Shown one piece after another: positions 8,644 to 18,127 of a DNA stretch of 64,000 nt. Numbering within the stretch: position 1 is the stretch's first letter; each line of letters opens with the position of its first letter. Under the pieces are notes generated by a model, which saw only the letters and a program-made list of their open reading frames with translations, did not search any database and was not told the DNA's origin. A program made the translations under genes and the position numbers. Location of the stretch: the NCBI GenBank assembly GCA_001983555.1, contig LJHE01000059.1, forward strand, positions 35,138 through 99,137, read 5' to 3'. Origin of the DNA: Candidatus Epulonipiscioides gigas. GTDB taxonomy: Bacteria > Bacillota > Clostridia > Lachnospirales > Cellulosilyticaceae.

Positions 8644-9390
8644 TTACTTTTGTGCTAAAGTTGCAAAGAAAGTTGGAATATTAAAATCATGTAGATTACC
8701 TATTCCGTTTGTATCTTGATAAATATCTTTTAATATAAATCCTGCTTTAAGTTGACCCCCTATTTGTTCTTCTATTGTATGAGAAAATTGTATTCCCCAC
8801 TCATTTTTAACAGACTCATTATATAAAATTTCATCTTTTAGAGGGTTAAATGGTAACTTGTACTGAAAAGTATGCTCATCATCACCAAAAATAAAATTAA
8901 ATCCATTATCAAGTCCTGATAACAAACGACCACCTTTTTTTAATACCCTAAAACATTCTCTCCAAATAGGGAGCACATCTTCAACATAGCAATTTGAAAC
9001 AGGATGAAAAATAAGGTCAAATGTTTCATCATCAAATGGGAAAGGTTGTGTCATATCGGCTTGTATTATCTCAATTTGATAGCCTTCTCTAGTTGATACC
9101 ATTCTTTCACTTTCTAGTTGAGAAGTCGAATAATCAAGAACAGTACAATTTGCTCCAAGAGCTGAAAAAATTGGCATCTGTTGAGCGCCTCCAGATGCGA
9201 GACCTAATATTTTTGCTCCTTTAAAATCTATAAACCAATCTTTAGGAACAGGTTTAGTTGGTGTTAACAATACATTCCAATCACCTTTTTTTGCATTAGC
9301 AAATATCTCTGAGCTAATAGGAATTCCCCAAACCCATTCATTAGCATTCCAACTATCAAATGTCTTAGCATTTATTTTAGTATACTCCAT
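8644..9390 (-). CDS. Class I SAM-dependent methyltransferase, substrate unknown
   Basis: 248 residues with a Rossmann methyltransferase core. Motif I is AKILGLASGGAQQMPIFSALG, where the second glycine-rich position reads GLASGG; the acidic loop VLDYSTSQLE follows. The post-II region FPFDDETFDLIFHPVSNCYVED and the helix VLPIWRECFRVLKKGGRLLSG match UbiE/Coq5-like (Methyltransf_11) proteins. The N-terminal ~60 residues are rich in Trp, and there is no membrane segment. It is preceded on the same strand by the Spo0M-like gene with a 31-bp gap. Its substrate cannot be inferred. Confidence 0.85.
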   Translation of the reverse strand: MEYTKINAKTFDSWNANEWVWGIPISSEIFANAKKGDWNVLLTPTKPVPKDWFIDFKGAKILGLASGGAQQMPIFSALGANCTVLDYSTSQLESERMVSTREGYQIEIIQADMTQPFPFDDETFDLIFHPVSNCYVEDVLPIWRECFRVLKKGGRLLSGLDNGFNFIFGDDEHTFQYKLPFNPLKDEILYNESVKNEWGIQFSHTIEEQIGGQLKAGFILKDIYQDTNGIGNLHDFNIPTFFATLAQK

Positions 9391-9421
9391 ATTTTCTCAT
9401 TTTCTCCATTCTAGTTTATGA

Positions 9422-10126
9422 TTACTTTATTAAATATTTTTCTAATGTATCAACTATATCATATGGTGTAATAAATATAGTTTTATAGTTTTTGTCTTTT
9501 ATTGATACTTCCTTAAGAACTGTTTTAAAATTTCTGCCTCGTTTATCCATTTTCATAACCATTTCAATCCCACCATCAACCTTAAAAAAATAACATTCAA
9601 GCTCATCTAAATATTTTCTATAAGTATTAGGTGTTTTAGGTTTAAATATAAATTTTTGGAGCAATTGACCTTTAACTGCATAAATTTCAGTATTAGGTTG
9701 AGCAAAGTCAAAACGTTTCATTAATGTATTAAGAATAACTTCTAAGTCAGATGATGGATAAACTTTTATTTTATTTTTTACCTCACTTATTGTAAAAATA
9801 TTAAATATTGTTTTTAAATACATAAATTTAGTTAAAGGTGCATCAATTGGTACTTTAATAGAAAATGGAATATCTCTTTTATTATTTTCATTTAAAATAA
9901 AACTATTAACGCATGGAGCTTGCCCAATAGCAACTATTTGCTTGGTACTTGTAGTAACACAAAGCTCAAATGATATTGATTCAAACTCAAGTCTTTTCTT
10001 ACCATTTACTAAATAAATTCTACCTTCAATTTCTCCACCTTGTTTAACAGATTTTGTTTTCAATATTACATTAATCTCTGATAACCCTATGCCCATTGCT
10101 ACAACAGAATTTTGAAAAATCCCCAT
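9422..10126 (-). CDS. Spo0M-like sporulation-control protein (arrestin-like fold)
   Basis: 234 residues resembling the Spo0M/SpoOM family, which in Bacillus influences entry into sporulation. Support comes from the N-terminal ILKTKSVKQGGEIEGRIYLVNGKKRLEFESISFEL (repeated beta-strand pattern of arrestin-like domains), the middle NKRDIPFSIKVPIDAPLT, and the second-domain LVILNTLMKRFDF-like segment that reads DLEVILNTLMKRFDF. The start is placed at ATG 10126 because GGAGAG lies 5 nt upstream; an in-frame ATG at 10141 has no such site. It fits the sporulation signals elsewhere in this window. Family assignment is by pattern and length only. Confidence 0.7.
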   Translation of the reverse strand: MGIFQNSVVAMGIGLSEINVILKTKSVKQGGEIEGRIYLVNGKKRLEFESISFELCVTTSTKQIVAIGQAPCVNSFILNENNKRDIPFSIKVPIDAPLTKFMYLKTIFNIFTISEVKNKIKVYPSSDLEVILNTLMKRFDFAQPNTEIYAVKGQLLQKFIFKPKTPNTYRKYLDELECYFFKVDGGIEMVMKMDKRGRNFKTVLKEVSIKDKNYKTIFITPYDIVDTLEKYLIK

Positions 10127-10152
10127 ATTCTCTCCTTCCATAAATTTACAAC

Positions 10153-10176
10153 CAAAAATCTCCCCATAATGGGGAG
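10153..10176 (-). terminator. Rho-independent terminator after deoD
   Basis: On the minus strand CTCCCCAT and ATGGGGAG pair around a single T and are followed by ATTTTTGG. It closes the hpf-deoD transcript. Confidence 0.75.
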
Positions 10177-10199
10177 CAATAAATAATAATATTTATAAC

Positions 10200-10904
10200 T
10201 TAAACAAGTGAAAGAGCTACATCCATCATTTGAGTGAATTTAGTTTGTCTTTCTTCGGCAGTAGTAAGCTCGCCAGTAAAAGGACAATCCGAAATAGTAC
10301 AAATTGTAAGAGCTTTTTTGCCTAATCTTGCAGCATTCATATAAAGAGCAGCAGCTTCCATTTCAACCGCTAATACACCCATTTTTTGCCATGCTTTAAG
10401 ACTATCAGCATCATCATAGAACATATCACTTGTGAGAATATTTCCAACTTTAGCATTATAGCCAAGCTCATCTGCTTTTTCTTTTGCACGTTTTACAAGC
10501 TCAAAATCTGCTATAGATGAAAATTTACCTGGAAGTTCATATTGTTTTTCATAATTGGAATTTGTGCATGCACCCATACCTATTACAATATCTCCAATAT
10601 GCAAACTTTCATCAATTGCACCAGCAGACCCTATTCTTATAATGGTGTCAACTTCATAAAATTTAAATAATTCATAAGTGTAAATACCAACAGATGGCAT
10701 ACCCATACCATGGCCTTGTACAGAGACTGGTTTTCCCTTATATGTGCCTGTATAACCTAGCATTCCTCTAACTTCATTGTATATTTGAGGATTATCCAAA
10801 TATTTTTGAGCTAATAACTTTGCACGAAGTGGATCACCAGACATAAGGACAGTTTTTGCTATTTCTCCAAGTTTAGCTCCATTGTGTGGAGTAGGTGTAC
10901 TCAT
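10200..10904 (-). CDS. deoD: Purine nucleoside phosphorylase, DeoD type
   Basis: A 234-residue hexameric-type phosphorylase that splits purine (deoxy)nucleosides to base and pentose-1-phosphate. The N-terminus [69 protein letters not shown] and the catalytic-Asp region [11 protein letters not shown] are typical. GAAAGGAGC sits 5 nt before ATG 10904, which decides this start over an upstream in-frame codon that would add nine residues. It lies 27 bp downstream of hpf on the same strand, so the two are likely co-transcribed. Confidence 0.95.
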   Translation of the reverse strand: MSTPTPHNGAKLGEIAKTVLMSGDPLRAKLLAQKYLDNPQIYNEVRGMLGYTGTYKGKPVSVQGHGMGMPSVGIYTYELFKFYEVDTIIRIGSAGAIDESLHIGDIVIGMGACTNSNYEKQYELPGKFSSIADFELVKRAKEKADELGYNAKVGNILTSDMFYDDADSLKAWQKMGVLAVEMEAAALYMNAARLGKKALTICTISDCPFTGELTTAEERQTKFTQMMDVALSLV

Positions 10905-10931
10905 AAAATGCTCCTTTCTATTAACGAGCAA

Positions 10932-11465
10932 TTAAAATCGTGGCTCAATTAACCCGTAAGCACTATTTTTTCTTTTATATACAACATTTACTTCTTCAGT
11001 ATCTTGGTCAAGATATACATAAAAGTTATGACCTACAAGTTCCATTTGCATAATAGCCTCTTCAGAATTCATAGGTTTCATTGCAAATTTTTTTCTTTTT
11101 ACAGTAAAAATTTCTTCACCATCTTCTTCAACTTCATCCATAAAGGCTGAAGTAAATACATGTTGCCCTGCTTGTCGGTTTCTTGTACGAAGTTTCTTTT
11201 TAAAACGAAGTACTTGCTTTTCTAAGTTATCAACGACATCATCAAGAATTTTATACATATTATCGCCTTCAACTTGAGAACGAATTACTTGACCATCAAA
11301 ATTAATCGACATCTCTACAATTTGTCGTTGTTTTTCAATTGTAATAGTCACTTGTATTAAAGTATCTTCATTAAAATATCTATCTAATTTAATTATTGAA
11401 TTTTGAATTGCTTCTTCCATTCCTTGTGTCATTTCAGTATTTCTTGTAACTACATCATATTTCAT
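10932..11465 (-). CDS. hpf: Ribosome hibernation-promoting factor, long form
   Basis: 177 residues. The N-terminal ~100 residues are the ribosome-binding S30AE domain (YDVVTRNTEMTQGMEEAIQ, KLDRYF) and the C-terminal ~55 residues (FAMKPMNSEEAIMQMELVGH to AYGLIEPRF) form the dimerisation domain that lets two 70S ribosomes pair in stationary phase. The two-domain length is the long HPF typical of Firmicutes. AGGAAGGA precedes ATG 11465. The promoter probably lies in the 195-bp divergent region shared with dapA. Confidence 0.93.
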   Translation of the reverse strand: MKYDVVTRNTEMTQGMEEAIQNSIIKLDRYFNEDTLIQVTITIEKQRQIVEMSINFDGQVIRSQVEGDNMYKILDDVVDNLEKQVLRFKKKLRTRNRQAGQHVFTSAFMDEVEEDGEEIFTVKRKKFAMKPMNSEEAIMQMELVGHNFYVYLDQDTEEVNVVYKRKNSAYGLIEPRF

Positions 11466-11600
11466 AAATTAGTTCCTTCCTAATATAGTAATTTTGTCTA
11501 TATTTCGACAAGTTATTTGTATTATATATTAATATTTATTTTTTTGGTAGGGGGAGAAACAAAATTCTCAATATATAATTATGCTCATTTTAAAAGTATA

Positions 11601-11629
11601 TTGAATATATATATTTTTAAGAGTATAAT
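11601..11629 (+). promoter_or_regulatory. Sigma-A promoter of dapA
   Basis: TTGAAT at 11601-11606 and TATAAT at 11624-11629 with a 17-bp spacer, 31 bp before the dapA start codon. No lysine riboswitch-like structure fits in the remaining leader. Confidence 0.65.
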
Positions 11630-11660
11630 TTCAGTAAATAAAAAATAGGAGGTTAAAATT

Positions 11661-12539
11661 ATGAAAACAACTCTTTTTAAAGGCTCTGGAGTTGCAATTA
11701 TTACACCGTTTGATGATAATGGTGTAAATTTTACAAAATTAGAGGAGCTAATAGAATTTCAATTAGAAAATAAAACGGATGCAATAATTGTTTGTGGGAC
11801 AACTGGAGAAACACCTACTATGACTAAATCTGAAAAAGAAGATACAATTAAATTTACTACAAAAATTGTAAATGGTCGTGTTCCCGTAATTGCAGGAGCA
11901 GGTGGTAATGATACAAAGGCTGCAATTGAAGCAAGTAAATTTGTTGAAAGCGTGGGAGCAGATGGAATTTTAAGTGTTGTCCCATATTATAATAAACCAA
12001 CTCAAAAAGGAATTTATATGCACTTTAGTGAAATTGCAAAATCTGTTAAGACACCAATTGTGCTATATAATGTGCCTGGTCGTACTGTTGTAAGTCTTGA
12101 CGTGGAAACTACAAAAGAATTAGCTACAATCGATAATATTGTTGCAATTAAAGAATGTATACTTAGTCAAGTAGCAGACTTAGTTAGGGTTTGTCCTAGT
12201 GACTTTAGTGTTTATACAGGTGATGACCCAGTATATTTAGCAGCTCTTGCATATGGAGCACGTGGCGTTGTTTCTGTTATGGCAAATATTATTCCAAAAG
12301 ATAGTCATATGATTTATGAGCATTTTATTACCGGTGAAATTGAAAAAGCTCGAAAAATTCAACTTAAAACTCTCCCTCTTATCAAAACTTTGTTTATTGA
12401 GTCAAATCCTGCTCCGTCAAAAATGGCACTTAATATGATGGGCAAAAATGTAGGCGGATGTAGATTACCTATTGCTCCAATGGAAGATAAAAATATTGTG
12501 ACTTTAACTAATGCTCTAAAAGCATATGGAATTCTTTAA
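11661..12539 (+). CDS. dapA: 4-hydroxy-tetrahydrodipicolinate synthase
   Basis: A 292-residue class I aldolase condensing pyruvate with aspartate semialdehyde in the lysine/diaminopimelate pathway (also the source of spore dipicolinate). GTTGETPTM, AGAGGNDTKAAIE, VPYYNKPTQKG, YNVPGRT (catalytic Tyr) and AIKEC (Schiff-base Lys) are in place. AGGAGG lies 8 nt before ATG 11661. It stands alone with its own promoter and a downstream hairpin; other dap genes are not in this window. Confidence 0.95.
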   Translation: MKTTLFKGSGVAIITPFDDNGVNFTKLEELIEFQLENKTDAIIVCGTTGETPTMTKSEKEDTIKFTTKIVNGRVPVIAGAGGNDTKAAIEASKFVESVGADGILSVVPYYNKPTQKGIYMHFSEIAKSVKTPIVLYNVPGRTVVSLDVETTKELATIDNIVAIKECILSQVADLVRVCPSDFSVYTGDDPVYLAALAYGARGVVSVMANIIPKDSHMIYEHFITGEIEKARKIQLKTLPLIKTLFIESNPAPSKMALNMMGKNVGGCRLPIAPMEDKNIVTLTNALKAYGIL

Positions 12540-12547
12540 TTTACTAA

Positions 12548-12658
12548 AAAACTTTTTTTGAAGATACTTTTAGTGTTGGAAATTCTATCGCAGGTTTCAC
12601 AGAAAACGAAAATAGAGCTGAAATTATAGCGCGTGTCATTTATACAAATTGGAATTAA
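12548..12658 (+). pseudogene. C-terminal fragment of an unidentified protein
   Basis: A start-less open frame of 36 codons encoding FFEDTFSVGNSIAGFTENEN and RAEIIARVIYTNWN before a stop. Its composition looks like protein rather than intergenic DNA. The family was not recognised. It lies between dapA and its downstream terminator and may be the decayed end of a lost gene. Confidence 0.3.
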
Positions 12659-12710
12659 TACAATCTATAATGCTCCATTTTTTTAAAATTGAAAATGGAG
12701 GAGAAATTTT

Positions 12711-12742
12711 AGATGAGAGTAACTTCTCATCTTTTTTATTTT
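12711..12742 (+). terminator. Rho-independent terminator
   Basis: GATGAGA and TCTCATC pair around a 6-nt loop and are followed by TTTTTTATTTTTA. A second inverted repeat, CTCCATTTT with AAAATGGAG, lies just upstream at 12673-12701. Between here and the dehydrogenase start nothing else is recognisable. Confidence 0.75.
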
Positions 12743-12856
12743 TATATTTTTTATTTTAAAAAAAGATTGAGTATTTTTTATTAGGGGGTTTAATTTTTAA
12801 ACATGTTGTTATATACTTTTTTTGTATTTCAAATTTTATATAACGAGGTGGTTTCA

Positions 12857-14047
12857 GTGGCAAGATTTACATTACCAAGAGATATTTACTTTGGCAGAGG
12901 AAGCCTTGAAGAGTTAAAAAATTTAAAAGGAAAAAAGGCAGTTGTAGTTGTTGGTGGCGGTTCAATGAAAAGATTTGGCTTTTTGGACAAAACTGTGGGC
13001 TATTTAGAAGAAGCAGGGATGGAAGTTGAGCTAATAGAAAATGTTGAACCTGACCCATCTGTTGAAACAGTATTTAAAGGTGCAGAAGCTATGAGAAAGT
13101 TTGGACCAGATGTAATTGTATCAATCGGTGGAGGTTCTCCAATTGATGCAGCTAAAGCTATGTGGGTATTTTATGAGCATCCAGAACTTACATTTGATGA
13201 TATTAAAGACCCATTTACAATCCCTGCACTTAGAAATAAGGCAATTTTTGTGGCAATTCCATCAACATCTGGAACAGCAACAGAAGTTACAGCCTTTTCT
13301 GTAATAACAGATTATGAAGCTGGTATTAAGTATCCTCTTGCAGATTATAATATTACTCCAGATATTGCAATTGTAGATGCAAATATTGCAGATACTATGC
13401 CACAAACTTTGGTTGCTCATACAGGAATGGATGCATTAACTCATGCAGTTGAAGCATATGTTTCAACTGTTGCAAATGACTTTACAGATCCACTTGCTCT
13501 AAAAGCAATTAAAATGGTGTATGAATATTTATATAAATCATTTGATGGAGACTCTTTAGCAAAAGAGAAAATTCACTATGCGCAGTGTCTTGCTGGAATG
13601 GCATTTTCAAATGCACTTTTAGGAATTGTTCATTCAATTGCACATAAAACTGGAGCAGTTTTTGACAAAGGTCATATTCCTCATGGTTGTGCAAATGCAA
13701 TGTATCTACCTCAAGTAATTAGATTTAATTCTAAAGATGAAAGAGCAGCTAATAGATATGCAGAAATTGCAAAATATGTTGGACTTAAAGGTGAATCTAC
13801 AGAGGAACTTATTAATGCTCTTATTAAATCTGTTAATGATTGTAATGAATATCTTTCAATTCCAACTTGTATAAAAGATTATGGAAATGGTATGGTTAGT
13901 GAAGAAGAATTCCTTGCAAAAGTTGATGAAATTGCAATAAATGCGATAGCTGATGCTTGCACTGGTTCAAATCCTAGAATTCCTAACCAAGAAGAAATGG
14001 TTTTAATTTTAAAATCATGTTATTATGGAACTCCTTGCAAATGTTAA
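12857..14047 (+). CDS. Iron-containing (type III) alcohol dehydrogenase
   Basis: 396 residues of the Fe-ADH family, which reduces aldehydes to alcohols with NAD(P)H, here probably in fermentation. The GGGSPIDAAKAMW nucleotide-binding motif, PSTSGTATEVT, and the metal-binding stretch GMDALTHAVEAY with later IVHSIAHKTGAVFDKGHIPHG are present; the metal ligands are the Asp and His of DALTH and the two later His. The start is GTG 12857 because GAGGTGG lies 5 nt upstream; the frame also stays open 18 codons further up to an ATG at 12803 without a good site. It resembles the C-terminal half of AdhE but stands alone. Confidence 0.93.
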   Translation: MARFTLPRDIYFGRGSLEELKNLKGKKAVVVVGGGSMKRFGFLDKTVGYLEEAGMEVELIENVEPDPSVETVFKGAEAMRKFGPDVIVSIGGGSPIDAAKAMWVFYEHPELTFDDIKDPFTIPALRNKAIFVAIPSTSGTATEVTAFSVITDYEAGIKYPLADYNITPDIAIVDANIADTMPQTLVAHTGMDALTHAVEAYVSTVANDFTDPLALKAIKMVYEYLYKSFDGDSLAKEKIHYAQCLAGMAFSNALLGIVHSIAHKTGAVFDKGHIPHGCANAMYLPQVIRFNSKDERAANRYAEIAKYVGLKGESTEELINALIKSVNDCNEYLSIPTCIKDYGNGMVSEEEFLAKVDEIAINAIADACTGSNPRIPNQEEMVLILKSCYYGTPCKC

Positions 14048-14059
14048 TAATGTAAATTA

Positions 14060-14081
14060 CTCCCACTTTTAGAAGTGGGAG
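14060..14081. terminator. Perfect hairpin between convergent genes
   Basis: CTCCCACTT and AAGTGGGAG form a 9-bp stem with a TTAG loop, without a long T run. It could end both converging transcripts. It also resembles the right-end hairpins of the IS605-type elements in this window, so it might be an isolated scar. Confidence 0.4.
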
Positions 14082-14119
14082 CTAAGTATATATAGATACC
14101 ATAGAATGATACCTTAATT

Positions 14120-15082
14120 TTATTTAGATAAGATAATACTAAGAGCTCCAAAACCAGATAAATTATCTTCATTTTGAGAAAAAAAACCTGTAACACAATA
14201 CCCTTCACTGGTTAAAATATCAATTAATCCTTGTTTTAATACATATTTTCCTGCAATAATAATTTGTGAACTACTAGAAAATGTTATTGCTTTAGAATTT
14301 ATCAGAGCATCTACATCGCTCTGTAAAACAATTCCTAGTAAGAAATTTGCAACTTCTTCATACGAATAATTATAAAAATTGCTATTTATCCTACAAAGAA
14401 AAGCCGCTCTTGACATTCCAACTTTTTTTGCTTGATTATATCCTTTAAGAACAAATTCTTTTTTGTATTCATCTACAAACTTTTTATTTACTGATTCAGA
14501 AATTATAGTATTATTAGTTATTACTTCAATTAGCTCACCTGTTAAAGTGGTTAAACAACCTGTAATTTGACCTTTTTCATCAACACTAACAAATTTACTA
14601 TGTGAACCAGGGAGCACCAATAAATATGGAACTCCTTTTGGGAGCTCTTCTAAAATGGCAAATGTTTCAACTTCTTCTCCACGCATTATATCCATAGTTT
14701 CAGGATTTTCTTGGCTAAAATTATTTTTTACACCTGTAATAAAAGTAATTGGAATATTTGATACATCTTCCATTAATACTGTAACAGCTGCATCTTTTAA
14801 ATCTGCTTTTGAGACGGGTACTACAAGATGAGGAATTTCATATAATCCAAGAGCAGAAGTGATCATACCAGATGCAATAATTTGCTCTATTTCAAGATTG
14901 TTATTATTTTTTAAAAGAGCTTCTATGGAATTTTTTATTCCTGCTTTTAATTCCTTGTTGCTTCCATTGATAGCAGTATGTTTTACACCTATATTAAGCT
15001 TAACAATATCTGTTATCTGAAAATCATTATTAAATAAGCGCACTCTTGTATTTGTTGTCCCTGTATCTATTGTTATATACAT
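14120..15082 (-). CDS. dgoK: 2-dehydro-3-deoxygalactonokinase (DgoK family)
   Basis: 320 residues of the DgoK family, kinases of the hexokinase/actin fold that phosphorylate 2-keto-3-deoxygalactonate in galactonate breakdown. The phosphate-binding TIDTGTTNTRVRLFN is at the N-terminus; LLVLPGSHSKFV, CLTTLTGELIEVI and ASGMITSALGLYE match the family. The start chosen is ATG 15082, with GGGTGA upstream, rather than the TTG at 15094. No aldolase or dehydratase of the pathway is nearby; the sulfatase remnant upstream on the same strand suggests a lost sugar-use cluster (inference). Confidence 0.8.
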   Translation of the reverse strand: MYITIDTGTTNTRVRLFNNDFQITDIVKLNIGVKHTAINGSNKELKAGIKNSIEALLKNNNNLEIEQIIASGMITSALGLYEIPHLVVPVSKADLKDAAVTVLMEDVSNIPITFITGVKNNFSQENPETMDIMRGEEVETFAILEELPKGVPYLLVLPGSHSKFVSVDEKGQITGCLTTLTGELIEVITNNTIISESVNKKFVDEYKKEFVLKGYNQAKKVGMSRAAFLCRINSNFYNYSYEEVANFLLGIVLQSDVDALINSKAITFSSSSQIIIAGKYVLKQGLIDILTSEGYCVTGFFSQNEDNLSGFGALSIILSK

Positions 15083-15323
15083 TTTTTCACCCAATTAAGG
15101 CAAGGAAGCCAACACATTTATGTGAGCGGAGAAATATCACTTTAACCTTCCTTGCTTTTCCTTTCCTTAAAATTTAATTTATTTGTCTTGCTCCTATCTT
15201 GCTATCTTAAATTAAGTTTAAATCTCAAATGTCTTGTACCGTTTGTCGTATTGTTATAGAGCTTTTGTCCATCGTTTTGTTATATGACGTTTAGATGAGT
15301 GTAAGCTCCTAAAATTTATACGT

Positions 15324-15504
15324 CTAAATTCTTGGAGCATTAACATTCCAAAGCGTTGAACTTTTAGGTGTTAAATGGAACATTTTATCGATTATTCTTG
15401 CCATTCCTTTTTGCTTAGCTAATTGATAATTCAAATCATCCCATAAATTTACTCTTTCAGCGGGGTCATTATTTAAATCATATAGTTCTCCATATTGACG
15501 TGAC
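15324..15504 (-). pseudogene. Sulfatase, C-terminal remnant
   Basis: On the minus strand the frame reads SRQYGELYDLNNDPAERVN, then LWDD and about 35 more residues to a TAG at 15324-15326. The GELYDLxxDPxExxNLW pattern is the C-terminal signature of type I sulfatases. The catalytic N-terminal part (the Cys/Ser-x-Pro-x-Arg site) is absent; the IS6-like element begins at or close to 15505, and no other part of the gene is found on its far side. The frame stays open to about 15560, so if the element's left end is misplaced the remnant could be ~19 residues longer. Confidence 0.7.
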
Positions 15505-16760
15505 GGTCTTGTTAAGTTAAAAATAAATAGAGCTTTGTTTCCTATTGAGATATAATAGAATTATCACAAACCATTAATCTCCCAGAAAGGATTCAAAGCT
15601 CATGCATATTATATCATCAAATAATTCAATTGTTCAATGCCCTAAATGTAATTCTACTAATATTTATAAATTTGGTAAAGACCTTAATGGTCTTCAAAAA
15701 TATCAATGTCAATGTTGTAAACGTCAATTTACTTTACTTAGTAAGCATACCTCTCCTAAATATCATTCTTGTCCTATTTGTGGTAGATCTACTTTTCTTT
15801 ATCATGACTATAAATTTTATTCTAATTTTAGATGTGGTGATAAAAAGTGTAATCATTCTTTTAACGTTATTAAATATGCTCATGTTCCTTGTTCATCTTC
15901 TGATGATATTATTGGAAAAACCGCTTTTAAGCGTATGCGTCATTCTCCTAGAATTATTATTTCTGCTCTACGTCTTTATTTTTTACATCATGCTTCTACT
16001 AGACAGGTTGCTTCTTTTCTTTATCAAGAATTTAATATTTCTGTTTCTCATGTTAGCATTGCTTCTTGGGTTACTAAATTTGCTCCTTTATTTAATGATA
16101 TTTTTTTACGTCTTTCCCCTTCTCTTAATCTTAATTCTGATGAATGGCATGCTGATGAAACTGTTATTAGTATTAAAGGTGTTAAACATTATATTTGGTT
16201 TATTATTGATTCTGAAACTAGATTTATTATTGGATATCATTTGACCCCTTATAGAGACCATTCTCAAGCATATATTTTATTTAATAATGCTTGCCGTTTT
16301 GGTAATGCTTCAACTATCGTAACTGATAGACTTGCTTCTTATAATGAAGCTGCTAATAGATTTTTCAAAAATCATATACGTGTCAAGTCTTTTACTGATG
16401 ATATTTCTAATAATCTAATTGAATCTTTTAATGGTTCTTTCAAAGATTTTTACCGCACTAAAAAAGGTTTTAAATCATTTAATAGTGCTAACAATATAAT
16501 ATTTATGTTTGTATATTTCTATAATTTTGTACGTAAACATTCTTCATTAAATGGTCTAACTCCTGCACAAGTTGCTGGTGCAAAGTATACTGAATTTAGT
16601 CGCATAAATTGGCTGTTAATCTAATTTTTAAAATTTTCCGCCTTTAGGCTTATTTGCTATGCTTATTTTTTATTTTGACATTTAATTTTTCATTTCTTGC
16701 AAATTTATAAAATTATATCTTGACATTTAATTTTATTTTTCATTTTAACTTAACAGCTCC
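15505..16760 (+). mobile_element. IS6-like insertion sequence, about 1256 bp
   Basis: Candidate terminal inverted repeats are GGTCTTGTTAAGTTAAAA on the left and, read inward from the right, GGAGCTGTTAAGTTAAAA: 15 of 18 positions match. They resemble the known IS6-family ends (CTGTT followed by AAGTTAAAA). No 8-bp target duplication is seen (GACGTGAC versus ATTTTGTA). That fits the adjacent deletions this replicative family makes and the loss of most of the sulfatase gene. It contains one intact transposase. Confidence 0.65.
15602..16624 (+). CDS. DDE transposase, IS6-like with N-terminal zinc ribbons
   Basis: 340 residues. The N-terminus has two Cys4 zinc-binding units: CPKCNSTNIYKFGK with CQCC, and CPICGRSTF with CGDKKC. 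A helical DNA-binding part containing RQVASFLYQEFNISVSHVSI follows. The DDE catalytic core is WHADETVI (first Asp), VTDRLASY (second Asp) and NNLIESFNGSF (Glu), ending FYNFVRKHSSLNGLTPAQVAG. This matches IS6/IS240-type rve-fold transposases. AGAAAGGA lies 10 nt before ATG 15602. The frame is intact, so the element may be active. Synonymous sites are unusually T-rich compared with neighbours. Confidence 0.88.
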   Translation: MHIISSNNSIVQCPKCNSTNIYKFGKDLNGLQKYQCQCCKRQFTLLSKHTSPKYHSCPICGRSTFLYHDYKFYSNFRCGDKKCNHSFNVIKYAHVPCSSSDDIIGKTAFKRMRHSPRIIISALRLYFLHHASTRQVASFLYQEFNISVSHVSIASWVTKFAPLFNDIFLRLSPSLNLNSDEWHADETVISIKGVKHYIWFIIDSETRFIIGYHLTPYRDHSQAYILFNNACRFGNASTIVTDRLASYNEAANRFFKNHIRVKSFTDDISNNLIESFNGSFKDFYRTKKGFKSFNSANNIIFMFVYFYNFVRKHSSLNGLTPAQVAGAKYTEFSRINWLLI

Positions 16761-16821
16761 ATTTTGTATTTAAAAGTTACATAATATATTTTAACATATT
16801 TAGCGGTAATTTGCAATTTTT

Positions 16822-18078
16822 TTATATTACTTTAAAATCTATTTTTTCTTCTTGAAATAAATTTACATAAGTCTCAGTTATTTTACTATGAGCAATAACT
16901 TTTCCATTTCTTATAGAATAAGCCACTGGCACTTGTCGTCTTATTGCATCATAACCATTTTCAGCTGGAAGAATAATTAAATTAGCAGGCTTTCCTACTT
17001 CTATTCCATATTGCTCTGTGATGTTTAATGCTTTTGCTCCGTTATAGCTTATTAAATCGAGAGAATTATTTATTTGACTATAACCCATTATTTGACATAC
17101 ATGCAACCCCATCAATAAAACTTGTAACATATTTCCAGTGCCGAGCGGATACCATTGGTCATATATGTCATCGTGACCAAAACATACATTAATATTATTT
17201 TCTAAGAGCTCTTTTACTCTTGTAATTCCACGGCGTTTAGGATAAGTGTCAAACCTGCCTTGAAGATGTATATTAACTAAAGGATTTGCCACAAAATTTA
17301 TGCCCGATAGTTTTAATAATCTAAATAATTTGTATACATAAGCATTATTATATGAATGCATAGCGGTTGTATGACTTGCTGTTACTCTTTCTCCTATTTG
17401 CAATTCATAGGCTTTTGTTGCTACAACTTCCAGAAATCGTGATTGCTCATCATCTATTTCATCACAATGAACATCTATCAGAGCATTATATTTTTGAGCC
17501 AGTTCAAATGCTTTTTCAATGGATGCAACTCCATATTCTCTTGTAAATTCAAAATGTGGAATTGCTCCAACAACATCAACACCCAGTTTTAATGCTTCTT
17601 CTACTAATTCAAAACCATTTTTAAATGACAATATTCCTTCTTGAGGAAATGCCACTATTTGTAATGTTACAAAATCTTTTAATTCTTGACGGAGCTCAAG
17701 CAATGCTTTAACTGCGATTAAAGAAGGGTCTGTTACATCAACATGAGTTCGTATAAATTGTATACCGTTTGCAATCTGCCATTTAATTGCAGTTAATGCT
17801 CGAGCTTTTATATTTTCTTTTGTGAGCTTAGGTTTATATTCTGACCAACGTTGTATCCCTTCAAATAAAGTTCCGCTTTCATTCCAACTAGGTTGTCCGG
17901 CTGTTAAAACTGCATCCAAATGAATATGTGGCTCTACAAACGGGGGCATAACAACCCATTTATTTGCATCTATTATTTCGTCATTATTTGGTTTTAAATG
18001 TCCTATATTTTTTATAATACCATTTTCTATATAAATATCTGTTATTGTTCCATTCAAATTGGCATTTTGTATTAACAT
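16822..18078 (-). CDS. codA: Cytosine deaminase or related amidohydrolase
   Basis: 418 residues of the amidohydrolase superfamily, cytosine deaminase group, which converts cytosine to uracil in pyrimidine salvage. Metal and active-site motifs: [45 protein letters not shown] and [27 protein letters not shown] precedes ATG 18078. Its upstream region is occupied by the right end of an IS605-type remnant from 18107, only 28 bp away, so its original promoter has been displaced or replaced. No cytosine permease is adjacent. Confidence 0.88.
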   Translation of the reverse strand: MLIQNANLNGTITDIYIENGIIKNIGHLKPNNDEIIDANKWVVMPPFVEPHIHLDAVLTAGQPSWNESGTLFEGIQRWSEYKPKLTKENIKARALTAIKWQIANGIQFIRTHVDVTDPSLIAVKALLELRQELKDFVTLQIVAFPQEGILSFKNGFELVEEALKLGVDVVGAIPHFEFTREYGVASIEKAFELAQKYNALIDVHCDEIDDEQSRFLEVVATKAYELQIGERVTASHTTAMHSYNNAYVYKLFRLLKLSGINFVANPLVNIHLQGRFDTYPKRRGITRVKELLENNINVCFGHDDIYDQWYPLGTGNMLQVLLMGLHVCQIMGYSQINNSLDLISYNGAKALNITEQYGIEVGKPANLIILPAENGYDAIRRQVPVAYSIRNGKVIAHSKITETYVNLFQEEKIDFKVI

Positions 18079-18127
18079 ATAAGTCTCATCTCCATTGAGT
18101 AAATTAGTGAACTACCCCCACTTATAG

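Noticed and set aside
15630..16244. 204-codon hydrophobic frame overlapping the IS6-like transposase
   Set aside because: A Leu-rich frame arising from the T-rich third positions of the transposase gene; no independent start signal.
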